Positions 25,333-35,171 of a DNA stretch of 64,000 bases are shown here, in pieces (position 1 is the first letter of the stretch; each line of letters starts with the position of its first letter). Both the position numbers and the translations under genes were made by a program. The notes beneath the pieces are model-generated. The model was not told where the DNA came from. It saw only the letters and a program-made list of their open reading frames with translations, and did no database searches. The DNA is from Antarctobacter sediminis (lineage in GTDB: Bacteria > Pseudomonadota > Alphaproteobacteria > Rhodobacterales > Rhodobacteraceae). Location of the stretch: NCBI RefSeq assembly GCF_019218285.1, contig NZ_JAHUZG010000004.1, positions 185,846 to 249,845 of the forward strand, given 5' to 3'.

Positions 25333-26697
25333 TCAGTCCTTGCGCGCCATGTCGGCGCTCCAGCCCCGGGTTTTGCCCGGGTTCATCAATCCATAGGGAT
25401 CGGCCAGTTTCTTGAAGGCGATCTGCGTGTCGTCGATTTCCTTCATGCCGCCATCTTCGATGGTCACGACATGGGGATCAAAGATCGTGCAGCCGTCTGT
25501 GTCTTCCAATTCGCGGATCAGGCGATAGGTCTCGTCCTTGCCGCGGTAGCGCACCAATGGCAGGGCAAAGATCTGGATCTCGCCGTCCATGCGCGCCATT
25601 TCGTGATGCCAGAAGATTTCATCGCCATAGCGCGCCATCTGCTTCATCACCAGATCGGGGTCGAAGGGGCGCGGATAGGCCACCTGTAGATAGGTCCAGC
25701 CCTTGTCGACCTTCAGCGCCTGCAAGGTCGTGTGGTTCCAGCCGCATTCATAGGCCGGTTGCAGGCCGGCATCGCGGATTTCGGGCTTGGTCATGGCAAA
25801 AGAGATGCGCCCGCCCATACGTTCTGCCTCGGCCTTGAAGCGCTCCATCTCTTCCGGGGCGACCATGGCAAAGATCGCGTCGCGATCCTCGGGGAACAGA
25901 TCCCCGAACTTGCGGTAATAGGGCGCAAAGCGCCGCTCCACCGCCGTCAGCAGATAACAATCCAATCCGTCGCTTTGGGCCTTGGTGGCAAACTCCAACG
26001 CCCGGTCATAACCGTCGAACAGCGCGGCGGTATGGATCCATTCGGTCGCCTGCGTCAGCGTCAGGCCCAGTTCGACGACAATGCCGTTTGTGCCATAGGC
26101 ATGCTGAACCTTCTGGATCTCATCGCCGTGCAATTCGATGATCCGGGGTTCCGGTTCGACCGTCACGACCTTGACATGGGTGACATTTCCCGGGTCGCGC
26201 AACATCCCGTGGCGCAAAGAACCGATCCCGCCGGAACCGCCGGCAAGAAAGCCGCCGATGGTCGCCATCTGCCGTGTCGACGGATACATCAGCAATTCCT
26301 GCCCGGTCTCGCGCACCGCGTCATCCAGACGCGAAATGCGCGCGCCTGCCTCGACGGTCACATGACCCGGCGTGATCTCGATCACCTTGCTGAGGCGGGT
26401 GAGATCCATGATGACGCCCCCCTCCATCGGCACGCACTGGCCATAGTTGCCGGTGCCGCCTCCGCGCAGGGTCAGAGGCACCTTGTGGCGCGCCACAAGC
26501 GCGGCGACATGCATCACCTCTTCGACGGTCTGCGGCATGACTAGCAGCTCGCCGCGCAGGTCCTTGAGTTGTTCGTTCAGGATGGGGCTGTACCAGAAAT
26601 AATCCTGCGACCGCGCGGCAAGATAGTTCTCGTCGTCGTGCACGCGGATGCCGTCAAGCGCAGCCGTAAAGGCGGCCTGATCCCAGTTGGTGGTCAT
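25333..26697 (-). CDS. FAD-dependent oxidase/dehydrogenase (FAD_binding_4)
   Basis: This 454-residue flavoprotein has a PCMH/FAD_binding_4 domain: GELLVMPQTVEEVM, LTLRGGGTGNYGQ, TIGGFLAGGSGGIGS, and a C-terminal domain ending ADPYGLMNPGKTRGW. This resembles glycolate/D-lactate and alcohol oxidases. AAGGAGAG precedes the ATG at 26697, which overlaps the stop of the amidohydrolase gene by 4 bp, so they are translationally coupled. It probably oxidises a product of the hydrolytic step. The substrate cannot be read from sequence. Confidence 0.83.
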   Translation of the reverse strand: MTTNWDQAAFTAALDGIRVHDDENYLAARSQDYFWYSPILNEQLKDLRGELLVMPQTVEEVMHVAALVARHKVPLTLRGGGTGNYGQCVPMEGGVIMDLTRLSKVIEITPGHVTVEAGARISRLDDAVRETGQELLMYPSTRQMATIGGFLAGGSGGIGSLRHGMLRDPGNVTHVKVVTVEPEPRIIELHGDEIQKVQHAYGTNGIVVELGLTLTQATEWIHTAALFDGYDRALEFATKAQSDGLDCYLLTAVERRFAPYYRKFGDLFPEDRDAIFAMVAPEEMERFKAEAERMGGRISFAMTKPEIRDAGLQPAYECGWNHTTLQALKVDKGWTYLQVAYPRPFDPDLVMKQMARYGDEIFWHHEMARMDGEIQIFALPLVRYRGKDETYRLIRELEDTDGCTIFDPHVVTIEDGGMKEIDDTQIAFKKLADPYGLMNPGKTRGWSADMARKD

Positions 26698-27890
26698 GAA
26701 GTCTCTCCTTGAAATCCCGGCACCCGAGTGCCGTTGTGCCAGACGTCGCGCGGCGTTCCCGCCCGGCTCAGCGCATCGCCCGGCCCGGTTGCATCGAACC
26801 GGATGAATGAAGCCGGCCCGCCTTCGCGCAGGGTCAGATCCCGGCCCAGCCAGCGCGCCGGTGTGTCGCTGATGGCGTCCAGCCAATCGTCATGCGGCAG
26901 GTGCCCGTTCAGCACTGCCAGCCGGTAGACATCCCATAGGTCGTAATCGCCATAGGGGTAAAAGCCGTCGCGCACGTTGTCCGATCCGATCATGACCGGA
27001 ACTCCGGCGGCGCGCGCCTCATGCATCGGAGCCAGTCCGCGCAGACGGGGCGTGCGGCCCGTGCCGCCGTCCTGAAGATAGCTGTTCGCCCCCGGCAGGA
27101 CGGTCAGCCCGACACCGGCCGCAGCGGCCTGTTCCAGCACGCGGGCCACATCGTCAGGCGGACGCACCGACAGCGCGCACCCATGGCCGCACAGCACATG
27201 CCCGCCCATGCCGCGCCGGGCCGTTTCCGCGATGATCGCGTCAATGCCACGGGCCTCTGGCTCGACCCCTTCATCGACGTGGAAATCAAGATCGAGCCCG
27301 TAAGTTTCGGCAAGGTCAAAGACCCCGGCAACCTTACGTTCCAGATCGTCGTTTCGATAGACAAAGGCCCCCAGCACACCACCCGCCGCGCGGACGGCCT
27401 TTGCAACCGTGGGGCCAATCTCGGCAAGGTCATCCAGGGGCGAAAGCGAGGCCAACTGCAATGCGACGCGCCCCTGCCAGTGCTGCGCCAGTTCACACAG
27501 CACCGGCCACGCGGCGGGGGCCTCGGGGTGCAGCCAGTCAACATGGCTGCGCATCACAGCCGTGCCATGGGCAAAAGCCCGGGACAGCCCGCGCCCTGCC
27601 CTGCGCAACAGGTCATCGGCGGTCCAGCGCTGCGCGTCTTCGGACATCATGTCGATGGCGTCGAACAACGAGGTCGCCCGGCGCGGCATCCGGTCGATGG
27701 TAAAGGTCTTGTCCAGATGGACGTGGATGTCCGCCATGGGCGGCATCACAAATCCGCCGCCTGACTGTTGAGAGGGTTGCAGCGAAACGATCCGCCCCTC
27801 GCCCAGCGTCATATCCCATGTCCCCGACCGGCCAGCCAGCGCCAGCCCGGTCAGGGTTTCTGTTTGCCGTGTCGGTGCATTCATCGCCAT
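26694..27890 (-). CDS. Cytosine deaminase-like amidohydrolase
   Basis: This 398-residue protein is a metal-dependent amidohydrolase of the cytosine-deaminase subgroup: metal ligands in DIHVHLDKTF, HVDEG in the middle, GHGCAL, and the Asp of GSDNVRDGFYPYGDYDLW. It would hydrolyse or deaminate a cyclic C-N bond in the cytoplasm. It overlaps the permease stop by one base. An ATG at 27884 is an alternative start. Together with the creatininase-like gene it points to degradation of a pyrimidine, hydantoin or creatinine-like ring, but which one is open. Confidence 0.82.
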   Translation of the reverse strand: MAMNAPTRQTETLTGLALAGRSGTWDMTLGEGRIVSLQPSQQSGGGFVMPPMADIHVHLDKTFTIDRMPRRATSLFDAIDMMSEDAQRWTADDLLRRAGRGLSRAFAHGTAVMRSHVDWLHPEAPAAWPVLCELAQHWQGRVALQLASLSPLDDLAEIGPTVAKAVRAAGGVLGAFVYRNDDLERKVAGVFDLAETYGLDLDFHVDEGVEPEARGIDAIIAETARRGMGGHVLCGHGCALSVRPPDDVARVLEQAAAAGVGLTVLPGANSYLQDGGTGRTPRLRGLAPMHEARAAGVPVMIGSDNVRDGFYPYGDYDLWDVYRLAVLNGHLPHDDWLDAISDTPARWLGRDLTLREGGPASFIRFDATGPGDALSRAGTPRDVWHNGTRVPGFQGETS

Positions 27891-28753
27891 CAGCCTTCGC
27901 GCTTGATCTCGCTCTCGTGCCAGTGGCCCAGCACGGCGCGCGACAGCCAGGAGGTGGCCAGGAAGATGATGATGCCCAATAGAGAAACCAGGAACAGCGC
28001 CGCGAACATGCGCGGAATCTCGTTCCGAAAGCTGGATTCAAGGATGCGCGAGGCAAGGCCCGTGTTCTGTCCGGCCGTGCCGGCAACAAATTCGGCAACC
28101 ACGGCGCCGATCAGGGCCAGACCGCCGGCAATCTTGAGCGCGGCCATGAAATACGGCAGGGCCGAGGGGATCAGCAGATAGCGCAAACGCTGCCACGGCG
28201 TTGCCTGATACATACGAAACAGGTCGCGCAGGTTGTGGTCTGCGCTGCGCAGACCGATGGCCGTGTTCGACAGGATCGGGAAAAAGGCCACGATCCATGC
28301 GCAGATCAGCAAAGCCGCGAATGTATTGCTGACATAGATCAGGATCAGCGGCGCAATCGCCACGACCGGCGTCACCTGAAGGATGACCGCGAAGGGGAAC
28401 AGGCTCATCTCGATCGGGCGCGACAGGGCAAAGACCATGCCCAGCGTCACTCCGCCGATGATGGCAAGCGCCAGCGACAGCAAGGTCAGCTTGACCGTGA
28501 AGGCCGCGCTTTGCATCAGCGAAGCCCAGTCGGTGACAAGCGTCTTGGCCACAAGGCTGGGCGCCGGGATCAGGTAATGCGGCACCTCGTTGTACCAGAC
28601 CAGAAACTCCCACAGCCCGATGGCAAGACCCAGCGAAAGGATCGGCAGAAGGATACGCAGCCGCCGTTCGCGCCGTTCGCGCAGGATACGGGGATCGACG
28701 ATGGGCTTGGCAGACATGACGGGGACCTCGGGATCAATGGTTGAGATCGACAT
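27890..28753 (-). CDS. ABC transporter permease (NitT/TauT/SsuC type)
   Basis: This 287-residue inner-membrane protein has about six membrane segments and the permease loop LFRMYQATPWQRLRYLLIPSALP, which contacts the ATPase. It pairs with the ATP-binding protein whose 3' end it overlaps and with the NMT1-like binding protein. Two starts are possible: 28753 (used here, GGAAGGGA upstream, 20-bp overlap) or 28717 (MSAKPIVDP, GAGG 8 nt upstream). Confidence 0.87.
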   Translation of the reverse strand: MSISTIDPEVPVMSAKPIVDPRILRERRERRLRILLPILSLGLAIGLWEFLVWYNEVPHYLIPAPSLVAKTLVTDWASLMQSAAFTVKLTLLSLALAIIGGVTLGMVFALSRPIEMSLFPFAVILQVTPVVAIAPLILIYVSNTFAALLICAWIVAFFPILSNTAIGLRSADHNLRDLFRMYQATPWQRLRYLLIPSALPYFMAALKIAGGLALIGAVVAEFVAGTAGQNTGLASRILESSFRNEIPRMFAALFLVSLLGIIIFLATSWLSRAVLGHWHESEIKREG

Positions 28754-29540
28754 TGTGCAGCGTCCCTTCCAAGGCGTTGCTGACCTGCTTGCAGGTCTCG
28801 GTGTATTCGGCGGACATGCGATATTCGGCGTTGCGCGGATGGCTTCCATTCAACGCGATGTCGTGCACCACGCGGCCCGGACGGGCGGCCATCACCACGA
28901 CGCGGCTGGAAAGATATACGGACTCGAACACCGAATGGGTCACGAAAATCACCGTCAGCCCGTGCTTTTCCCAAAGCGCCAGAACCTCGTCGTTCAGCTT
29001 GGCCCGGGTCATCTCGTCCAGCGCGGCAAAGGGTTCGTCCATCAGCAAAAGCTTGGGCCGCGTTACCATCGCCCGCGCGATCGACACCCGCATCCGCATC
29101 CCGCCGGACAATTCCCGGGGATAGGAGGCGGCGAAATTCGCCAGCCCCACCATGGACAGCGCCTCTTCGACCCGCTCGCGCGCGTCGGATTTGCTCAGCC
29201 CGTGCAGCTTCAGCGGCAGATAGACATTGTCAAAGACATTGGCCCAGGGCATCAATGTCGCTTCCTGAAAGACAAAGCCGATGTCACTGCCATCGGTGCC
29301 CTGCCCGGCCGGGTGGCCGTTGACGGTGATGTCACCGCTGGAAACCGACAACAAACCGGCGATCATCTTCAGCGCCGTGCTTTTGCCGCAGCCGGACGGG
29401 CCAAGGAAGCTGACGAATTCGCCCTGCTTGATCCCCAACGTCATGTCGCGCACCGCCACGGTGCCATTGCCGAACGCCTTTTCCACGTCCTGCATGTCAA
29501 TGAGGTTCGGCACCTCGGGCCGGTTCGATAGATCGGTCAA
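28734..29540 (-). CDS. ABC transporter ATP-binding protein (NitT/TauT type)
   Basis: This 268-residue ATPase has Walker A LGPSGCGKST, signature ELSGGMRMRVSIARA, Walker B KLLLMDEPFAALD and the switch His in FVTHSVFE. It energises uptake with the overlapping permease gene. It starts 3 bp after the creatininase-like gene ends, so it continues that operon. Confidence 0.9.
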   Translation of the reverse strand: MTDLSNRPEVPNLIDMQDVEKAFGNGTVAVRDMTLGIKQGEFVSFLGPSGCGKSTALKMIAGLLSVSSGDITVNGHPAGQGTDGSDIGFVFQEATLMPWANVFDNVYLPLKLHGLSKSDARERVEEALSMVGLANFAASYPRELSGGMRMRVSIARAMVTRPKLLLMDEPFAALDEMTRAKLNDEVLALWEKHGLTVIFVTHSVFESVYLSSRVVVMAARPGRVVHDIALNGSHPRNAEYRMSAEYTETCKQVSNALEGTLHNVDLNH

Positions 29541-29543
29541 CGT

Positions 29544-30344
29544 TCAGGTCTCCGGTTTGCGGTCCAGCCACGACAGCGGGATGCCGTCGATCTCGGCCAT
29601 GGCTTCGACCAGACAGGTGACCGCATGGGTCAGCGTGGCCTCGCCTTTTTCGGCGGTGGCAAGATGCGCCTCACCGCAGGCGCCGGCGGTGTTCAGATCC
29701 TGCGTTTTCCAGCCCGGCTTGACCCCTCGGGCCAACCCGATGTGACGGGTCTGTTCAGCCAGATCCTGCCCGCGCGATCGGAAATCCCGGGCCAGGGTCA
29801 TGTCCACATTGCCCGGATCAAGTGCCAGCATGACCGAGGTTTCCATATCACCGGCGTGGATGCCGTGCCGTTGCTCGGCCTCGGAATACAGCCCCTCGGG
29901 CAAGCCCAGACCGACCCAGTTGAGTGAAAACGTCATCATGTCATGCGCCACACGCAGATGCCGCGCCGCCTGATCCATCGCCGGGATATTGCCGCCGTGC
30001 CCGTTCAGGAAAACCAGCTTGCGCACCCCGGCCCGCGCCACGCTTGCGCCGATCTCGGTCAGCACCCGGCCAAAGGTTTCGCCCGTCAGCGTCAGCGTTC
30101 CGGGAAAATCAATGTGCTCATCGCTTTTGCACACCGATTGCGTTGGCAGGATCAGGACCGGACTGTCCGCTGGCAGCGCCTGGGCCAGCCGCCTGGCAAG
30201 GTTGTCCACGGTACAGGCGTCCACCGACATCGGCAGATGCGGCCCGTGCTGTTCGATCGCCCCGATGGGCTGAACGGCGATGATGCGGTCATGGTCCAGC
30301 TGCGCAAAGGCGTGGCGGGAGAGATCTGCCCAGTACCGCGTCAT
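29544..30344 (-). CDS. Creatininase-family amidase
   Basis: This 266-residue protein has the creatininase fold motifs: QPIGAIEQHGPHLPMSVDA, FLNGHGGN, and HAGDMETS with the metal-binding His, Asp and Glu. Family members are metal-dependent amidohydrolases acting on creatinine, riboflavin intermediates or mycofactocin. It is the first gene of the minus-strand cluster. The 265 bp upstream (30345-30609) are gene-free and AT-richer, and are the likely promoter region. The substrate is unknown. Confidence 0.85.
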   Translation of the reverse strand: MTRYWADLSRHAFAQLDHDRIIAVQPIGAIEQHGPHLPMSVDACTVDNLARRLAQALPADSPVLILPTQSVCKSDEHIDFPGTLTLTGETFGRVLTEIGASVARAGVRKLVFLNGHGGNIPAMDQAARHLRVAHDMMTFSLNWVGLGLPEGLYSEAEQRHGIHAGDMETSVMLALDPGNVDMTLARDFRSRGQDLAEQTRHIGLARGVKPGWKTQDLNTAGACGEAHLATAEKGEATLTHAVTCLVEAMAEIDGIPLSWLDRKPET

Positions 30345-30609
30345 TCTGCGCGACCTGGGACGGGCGTCCGAAACTTGATCTGGGTCATTGTCATCCTTCC
30401 TTGACGCAACGCTAGGAAAAAACTTAGCAATCGGTCAAACTATTTGGTAAGATATTTTCAAGCGGCTGAAAGAATTTGTCTTTTGGCACGCCCAAGCGCC
30501 CAAATTTCCAGCGAATCATCGAAAATTTCAGCGGTCTGCGGTTTTGCCTCACCGCAAAACGCCCATGGCCGGATCGGTCACAGGGGGTCTGACGGACGGA
30601 AAGGCAGGG

Positions 30610-31071
30610 TCAGGTCAGGCGCGAGGTGCCACCCTTGACCCGGCGAATGGGGATCGAGCTTTCGATTGAGGACACCCCTTCGATCCGCGTCAGTCGCGCG
30701 GTCAGAAAGCGTTCGAACTCGTCCAGATCACGGACGGAAACCCGCAAGAGATAGTCCCGGTTGCCGGTCATGAGCCAGCAGTCCACCACCTCCGGGCAGT
30801 GTTCGATGGCGCGTTCGAAACTCATCAACCGGCTATCGATCTGGTGTGCCAGCTTGACCGAGACAAAGACATTCAGGGCAAAGCCCAGCTTTCGCTCATC
30901 AATGTGAACGCTGTAGCCGGTGATGACCCCCTTGCTTTCAAGGATGCGGATCCGGCGGGAACAGGGCGACGGGGACAGGCCGACCCGTTCACTCAGCACC
31001 TGATGCGAGATTCGGGCGTCTGCCTGCAACTCCCGCAGGATGCCCAGGTCGATGTCGTCCAGATCCTGCAT
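30610..31071 (-). CDS. Lrp/AsnC-family regulator
   Basis: This 153-residue protein has an N-terminal HTH (DLGILRELQADARISHQVLSERVGLSPSPCSRRIRILE) and a RAM/ligand domain (VVDCWLMTGNRDYLLRVSV). The start at 31071 has AAGGTGG 5 nt upstream. It is transcribed away from the 2-oxoacid dehydrogenase gene at 31208, with 136 bp between. In Pseudomonas putida an Lrp-type regulator (MdeR) is linked to mdeB, an E1 like this one, so control of that gene by an amino acid or 2-oxoacid is likely. Confidence 0.88.
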   Translation of the reverse strand: MQDLDDIDLGILRELQADARISHQVLSERVGLSPSPCSRRIRILESKGVITGYSVHIDERKLGFALNVFVSVKLAHQIDSRLMSFERAIEHCPEVVDCWLMTGNRDYLLRVSVRDLDEFERFLTARLTRIEGVSSIESSIPIRRVKGGTSRLT

Positions 31072-31207
31072 GGCGCCACCTTGACGTTTCCCGCTACGTT
31101 TTTTCATTTTTTTGGCTGATCCAGCCAAATCCTTCATCCTGATTAGCGTATTTGGCGCATTACTCCAAGGGCGCGCTGCTAGCATCCGTGAAAACGCGGA
31201 GGAACCC

Positions 31208-33868
31208 ATGTCCAGACTCGATGCCATCACACCACAGGATCCCGACCCCGAGGAAACGCGCGACTGGTTGGACTCGCTGGAATCCATGGCCAATGCGGAT
31301 GGCCCCGAACGTGCGCAATACGTGTTGAACCGAGTTCAGGATCATGCCCGCCGATTGGGTGTGACCACCGCGGGCCTGCCATATTCTGCCTATCGCAATA
31401 CGATTCCGCTGTCGCGTCAGCCCGCCTACCCCGGCGACTTGCAGATGGAGGAACGGCTGATCGCCATCATGCGCTGGAACGCACTGGCCATGGTTGTCCG
31501 CGCCAACAAGGCCTATGGCGAACTTGGCGGGCACATCGCCTCTTACGCCTCGGCGGCCGAAATCTTTGAAGTGGGGTTCAACCATTTCTTCCGCGCCAAG
31601 ACGAAAGAGTTCGGCGGCGACCTTGTCTATTTTCAACCGCATTCCGCCCCGGGCATCTATGCCCGCGCCTATCTTGAGGGCCGTCTGGGCAAAGAGGACA
31701 TCGCCAATTACAGGCAGGAAGTCCCCGGCAAGGGTCTTTGTTCCTATCCGCACCCTTGGCTGATGGATGAATTCTGGCAGTTGCCCACCGGGTCGATGGG
31801 CATCGGCCCGATGTCGGCAATCTATCAGGCGCGGTTCATGCGCTATCTTCAGGCACGCGGCCTTGCCGAAACGCAGGATCGCCATGTCTGGGGCGTCTTC
31901 GGCGATGGCGAGATGGACGAACCGGAATCCATCGGCGCGCTGACGCTTGCCGCGCGCGAAGGATTGGACAACCTGACTTTTGTCGTCAACTGCAACCTCC
32001 AGCGGCTGGACGGACCGGTGCGCGGCAACGGCCAGATCATCCAGGAACTGGAGTCGCTCTTCATCGGTGCGGGCTGGAATGTCATCAAGGTTCTTTGGGG
32101 GTCGGAATGGGACAACCTCTTTGCCCGTGACACCGAAAGCGTTCTACTGCGGCGCTTTGCCGAAACTGTGGACGGCGAATATCAGACGCTTGGCTCGCGC
32201 GATGGCGACTACAACCGAGCAAAATTCTTTGACGCGGATCCGGCCACGGCGGCGTTGGTCGCGCATATGTCCGATGACGAGATCCACAAACTGAAGCGCG
32301 GCGGGCATGACCTTCGGAAACTCTACGCGGCCTTTGCCTCGGCCAAGTCGCACAAGGGGCGGCCCACCGTCATCCTGACCAAGACAAAAAAGGGCTATGG
32401 CATGGGCGGCGCCGGAGAGTCGCGGATGATTGCCCATCAGGCCAAAAAGCTGGACGTCGCGGCGCTGCGCGCCTTCCGCGACCGGTTCGACCTGCCGCTG
32501 TCCGACACGTCGGTCGAGGCGCTGGAGTTCTACCACCCCGGCGACAACAGCCCCGAAATCGCCTACCTCAAGGACAGGCGCAACTCGCTTGGCGGCTATC
32601 TGCCCCGACGGCCCGGACACGCGGACGCACCTGCCCCGGCGCGGCCCGCGCTGGACAGTTATGCGAAATTTGCCACGCAGGCGGATGGCAAGGAAATGTC
32701 GACGACAATGGCGGCGGTTCGGATGATGAGCGGCCTGTTGCGCGACAAGGCCTTTGGCCCGCGCCTTGTGCCCATCGTGGCCGATGAGGCCCGCACCTTT
32801 GGCATGGATAACCTGTTCCGGCAGGTCGGCATCTATGCCCCGAACGGTCAGAAATACGAACCCGAAGATGCCGACTCGATGCTCTTTTACAAGGAAAGCG
32901 CCGACGGCCAGTTGCTGGAAGAAGGCATCACCGAAGCAGGCGCCATCAGTTCATGGACCGCAGCGGCAACCGCCTATTCGACCCACGGAACCGAAGTTTT
33001 GCCGATCTACATCTATTATTCGATGTTCGGCTTTCAGCGCGTCGGCGATCTGATCTGGGCCGCCGCAGACCAACGAGCGCGCGGTTTTCTGTTGGGGGCC
33101 ACGGCGGGCCGCACCACCTTGTCGGGCGAAGGCCTGCAACATCAGGACGGTTCCAGCCACCTTTCGGCGGCGGCGATCCCGAACTGTCGCGCCTATGACC
33201 CCTGCTTTGCCTATGAACTGGCCGTCATCATGGACCACGGCATGACCCGAATGCTGGACGAAAAACGCGACGAGTTCTTCTACGTCACCGTGATGAACGA
33301 AAACTACGCCCAGCCAAGCCTGCCCGAGGGTGTGAAGGACGACATCATCAAAGGCATGTACCGACTGCACGGAACGGATGTGGACGGTCCGCGGGTACAG
33401 CTTTTGGGTTCGGGCACCATCCTGCGCGAGGTCATCGCGGCAGCGGAGATCCTGGCCGACCATGGCATCGGATGTGACGTCTTTTCGGTCACCTCTTTCA
33501 GTGAACTGGCCCGCGATGCCGCCGAGGCAGAACGGCAGGCCCGGATGGGCCGTCGCCGCGACGCCCAGCTTGATAGAATGTTGTCCGGCGATGCGCCGGT
33601 GATCGCGGCAAGCGATTACGTCCGCGCGGTGCCCGCGCAAATTGCACCCTACCTCGACCAGCGGATGACCATCCTTGGGACCGACGGGTTTGGCCGCTCT
33701 GCCAACCGCCCCTCGCTGCGCCGTTTCTTCGAGGTCGACCGCCAGCACATTGCGCTTGCTGCGATCGAATCCCTCGTGCGCCGGGGCGATCTGGATGCCG
33801 ACGTCTTGACCCGGGCCATCGCCCGGCTTGGCGTCGATCCCGCTGCCGAAGCGCCGTGGCGCGTGTAA
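31208..33868 (+). CDS. aceE: Homodimeric 2-oxoacid (pyruvate-type) dehydrogenase E1
   Basis: This 886-residue E1 is of the homodimeric AceE family. It has the thiamine-diphosphate motif from GDGEMDEPES to FVVNCNLQRLDGPVRGN, and a transketolase-like second half (DEARTFGMDNLFRQVGIYAPNGQ). It decarboxylates a 2-oxoacid and acetylates the E2 lipoyl group. The start at 31208 has GGAGGAAC upstream. Many alphaproteobacteria use the heterotetrameric PdhAB instead. An AceE-type enzyme beside an Lrp regulator fits the MdeB (2-oxobutyrate) branch as well as pyruvate. The E2 follows after 11 bp; no E3 is present here. Confidence 0.9.
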   Translation: MSRLDAITPQDPDPEETRDWLDSLESMANADGPERAQYVLNRVQDHARRLGVTTAGLPYSAYRNTIPLSRQPAYPGDLQMEERLIAIMRWNALAMVVRANKAYGELGGHIASYASAAEIFEVGFNHFFRAKTKEFGGDLVYFQPHSAPGIYARAYLEGRLGKEDIANYRQEVPGKGLCSYPHPWLMDEFWQLPTGSMGIGPMSAIYQARFMRYLQARGLAETQDRHVWGVFGDGEMDEPESIGALTLAAREGLDNLTFVVNCNLQRLDGPVRGNGQIIQELESLFIGAGWNVIKVLWGSEWDNLFARDTESVLLRRFAETVDGEYQTLGSRDGDYNRAKFFDADPATAALVAHMSDDEIHKLKRGGHDLRKLYAAFASAKSHKGRPTVILTKTKKGYGMGGAGESRMIAHQAKKLDVAALRAFRDRFDLPLSDTSVEALEFYHPGDNSPEIAYLKDRRNSLGGYLPRRPGHADAPAPARPALDSYAKFATQADGKEMSTTMAAVRMMSGLLRDKAFGPRLVPIVADEARTFGMDNLFRQVGIYAPNGQKYEPEDADSMLFYKESADGQLLEEGITEAGAISSWTAAATAYSTHGTEVLPIYIYYSMFGFQRVGDLIWAAADQRARGFLLGATAGRTTLSGEGLQHQDGSSHLSAAAIPNCRAYDPCFAYELAVIMDHGMTRMLDEKRDEFFYVTVMNENYAQPSLPEGVKDDIIKGMYRLHGTDVDGPRVQLLGSGTILREVIAAAEILADHGIGCDVFSVTSFSELARDAAEAERQARMGRRRDAQLDRMLSGDAPVIAASDYVRAVPAQIAPYLDQRMTILGTDGFGRSANRPSLRRFFEVDRQHIALAAIESLVRRGDLDADVLTRAIARLGVDPAAEAPWRV

Positions 33869-33879
33869 GGACGGCACGA

Positions 33880-35139
33880 ATGAACTCAACGGTCGAAATT
33901 CACGTCCCGGACATTGGCGATTTCTCCGATGTCCCGATTATCGAGATTCCGGTGGCCGCAGGCCATACCGTCGCCAAAGACGATACGCTCCTTGTGCTCG
34001 AATCCGACAAGGCCACGCTGGACGTCCCCAGCCCGCGCACCGGCCGGATCCGCGAAATCAAGGTTGCCGAGGGCGACCGGGTAAGCCGTGGCAGCCTTAT
34101 CCTGCTGATGGAAGCCGACGCCAAGGCGACAACGCCCGCCCCCGCGCCGCCGGAAAGGGTTGCAAGCCTTGCCGATGCGCCGCCCGCAACGGCCGCACCG
34201 CCCAGCCCCCCTCCGCCCGTATCGGCAGGCGGGAAACCTTCGCACGCCACGCCTTCGGTCCGCAAATTCGCGCGCGAGCTGGGTATCGCCGTCGATCAGG
34301 TCAAGGGCACCGGCAGGAATGGCCGCATCACCCGGGTCGATGTGGAAACCCACGTCAAGGCGCGGCTGTCGGAACCGCCCCGCCCCACCACGACTGGCGC
34401 GGCGGGGTTTGACCTGCCCGACTGGCCCAAACCCGATTTTGCCGCCTTTGGCCCTGTGGACCGCGAACCGCTGTCCCGGATCGCCCGCATCTCGGGGCCC
34501 GGTCTGACCCGCAACGCGATGCTGATCCCCCATGTCTGCAATTTCGACAAGGCAGATGTGACCGAGCTAGACGGCTTTCGGAAACAGCTCAACGCCGAAG
34601 CCGGACCAGAGGACGCGCGCCTGACCCTGCTGGCTTTCGCCGTCAAGGCGGTTGTCTCGGCGCTCAAGACCTTTCCAAGGTTCAATGCCTCGCTCGACGG
34701 TGAAGAGGTCGTTCTGAAACGCTACTGGAACATCGGCGTCGCTGCGGACACACCTGACGGCCTTGTGGTTCCCGTTGTGAAAGAAGCCGACCGCAAGGGC
34801 CTGCGCGACATAGCAACCGAGATGCAGTCGCTTGCCAGTCGGGCGCGACAGGGCAAGTTGCGCAGCGCCGACATGCAGGGCGCAACCTTTACCATCTCGT
34901 CGCTGGGCGGTGTGGGCGGAACCGGCTTTACCCCGATCATCAACGCGCCAGAGGTCGCCATCCTTGGCATGACCCGGGCGGACATCGCCCCGGTCTGGCA
35001 AGAGGACAGCTTTGCCCCGCGCCTGATCCAGCCGCTCAGCCTCAGCTGGGATCACCGTGTGGTCGACGGGGTGGCTGCGGCGAAATTCCTCCGCCACGTG
35101 GCCACGGTGTTGAGCGATTTTCGCAGGCTTTCTGTCTGA
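33880..35139 (+). CDS. aceF: Dihydrolipoamide acyltransferase E2
   Basis: This 419-residue E2 has one lipoyl domain with the modified Lys in ESDKATLD (about residue 45), an Ala/Pro-rich linker, an E1/E3-binding domain (TPSVRKFARELGIAVDQVKGTGRNGRI) and a catalytic domain with the His of SWDHRVVDG near the C-terminus. It has one lipoyl domain where enteric AceF has three. AAGGA lies before the start at 33880. It forms the core of the complex with the E1 encoded just upstream. Confidence 0.92.
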   Translation: MNSTVEIHVPDIGDFSDVPIIEIPVAAGHTVAKDDTLLVLESDKATLDVPSPRTGRIREIKVAEGDRVSRGSLILLMEADAKATTPAPAPPERVASLADAPPATAAPPSPPPPVSAGGKPSHATPSVRKFARELGIAVDQVKGTGRNGRITRVDVETHVKARLSEPPRPTTTGAAGFDLPDWPKPDFAAFGPVDREPLSRIARISGPGLTRNAMLIPHVCNFDKADVTELDGFRKQLNAEAGPEDARLTLLAFAVKAVVSALKTFPRFNASLDGEEVVLKRYWNIGVAADTPDGLVVPVVKEADRKGLRDIATEMQSLASRARQGKLRSADMQGATFTISSLGGVGGTGFTPIINAPEVAILGMTRADIAPVWQEDSFAPRLIQPLSLSWDHRVVDGVAAAKFLRHVATVLSDFRRLSV

Positions 35140-35171
35140 TCACGCAAAGTCCGTCCTGCCCCACATGACTG

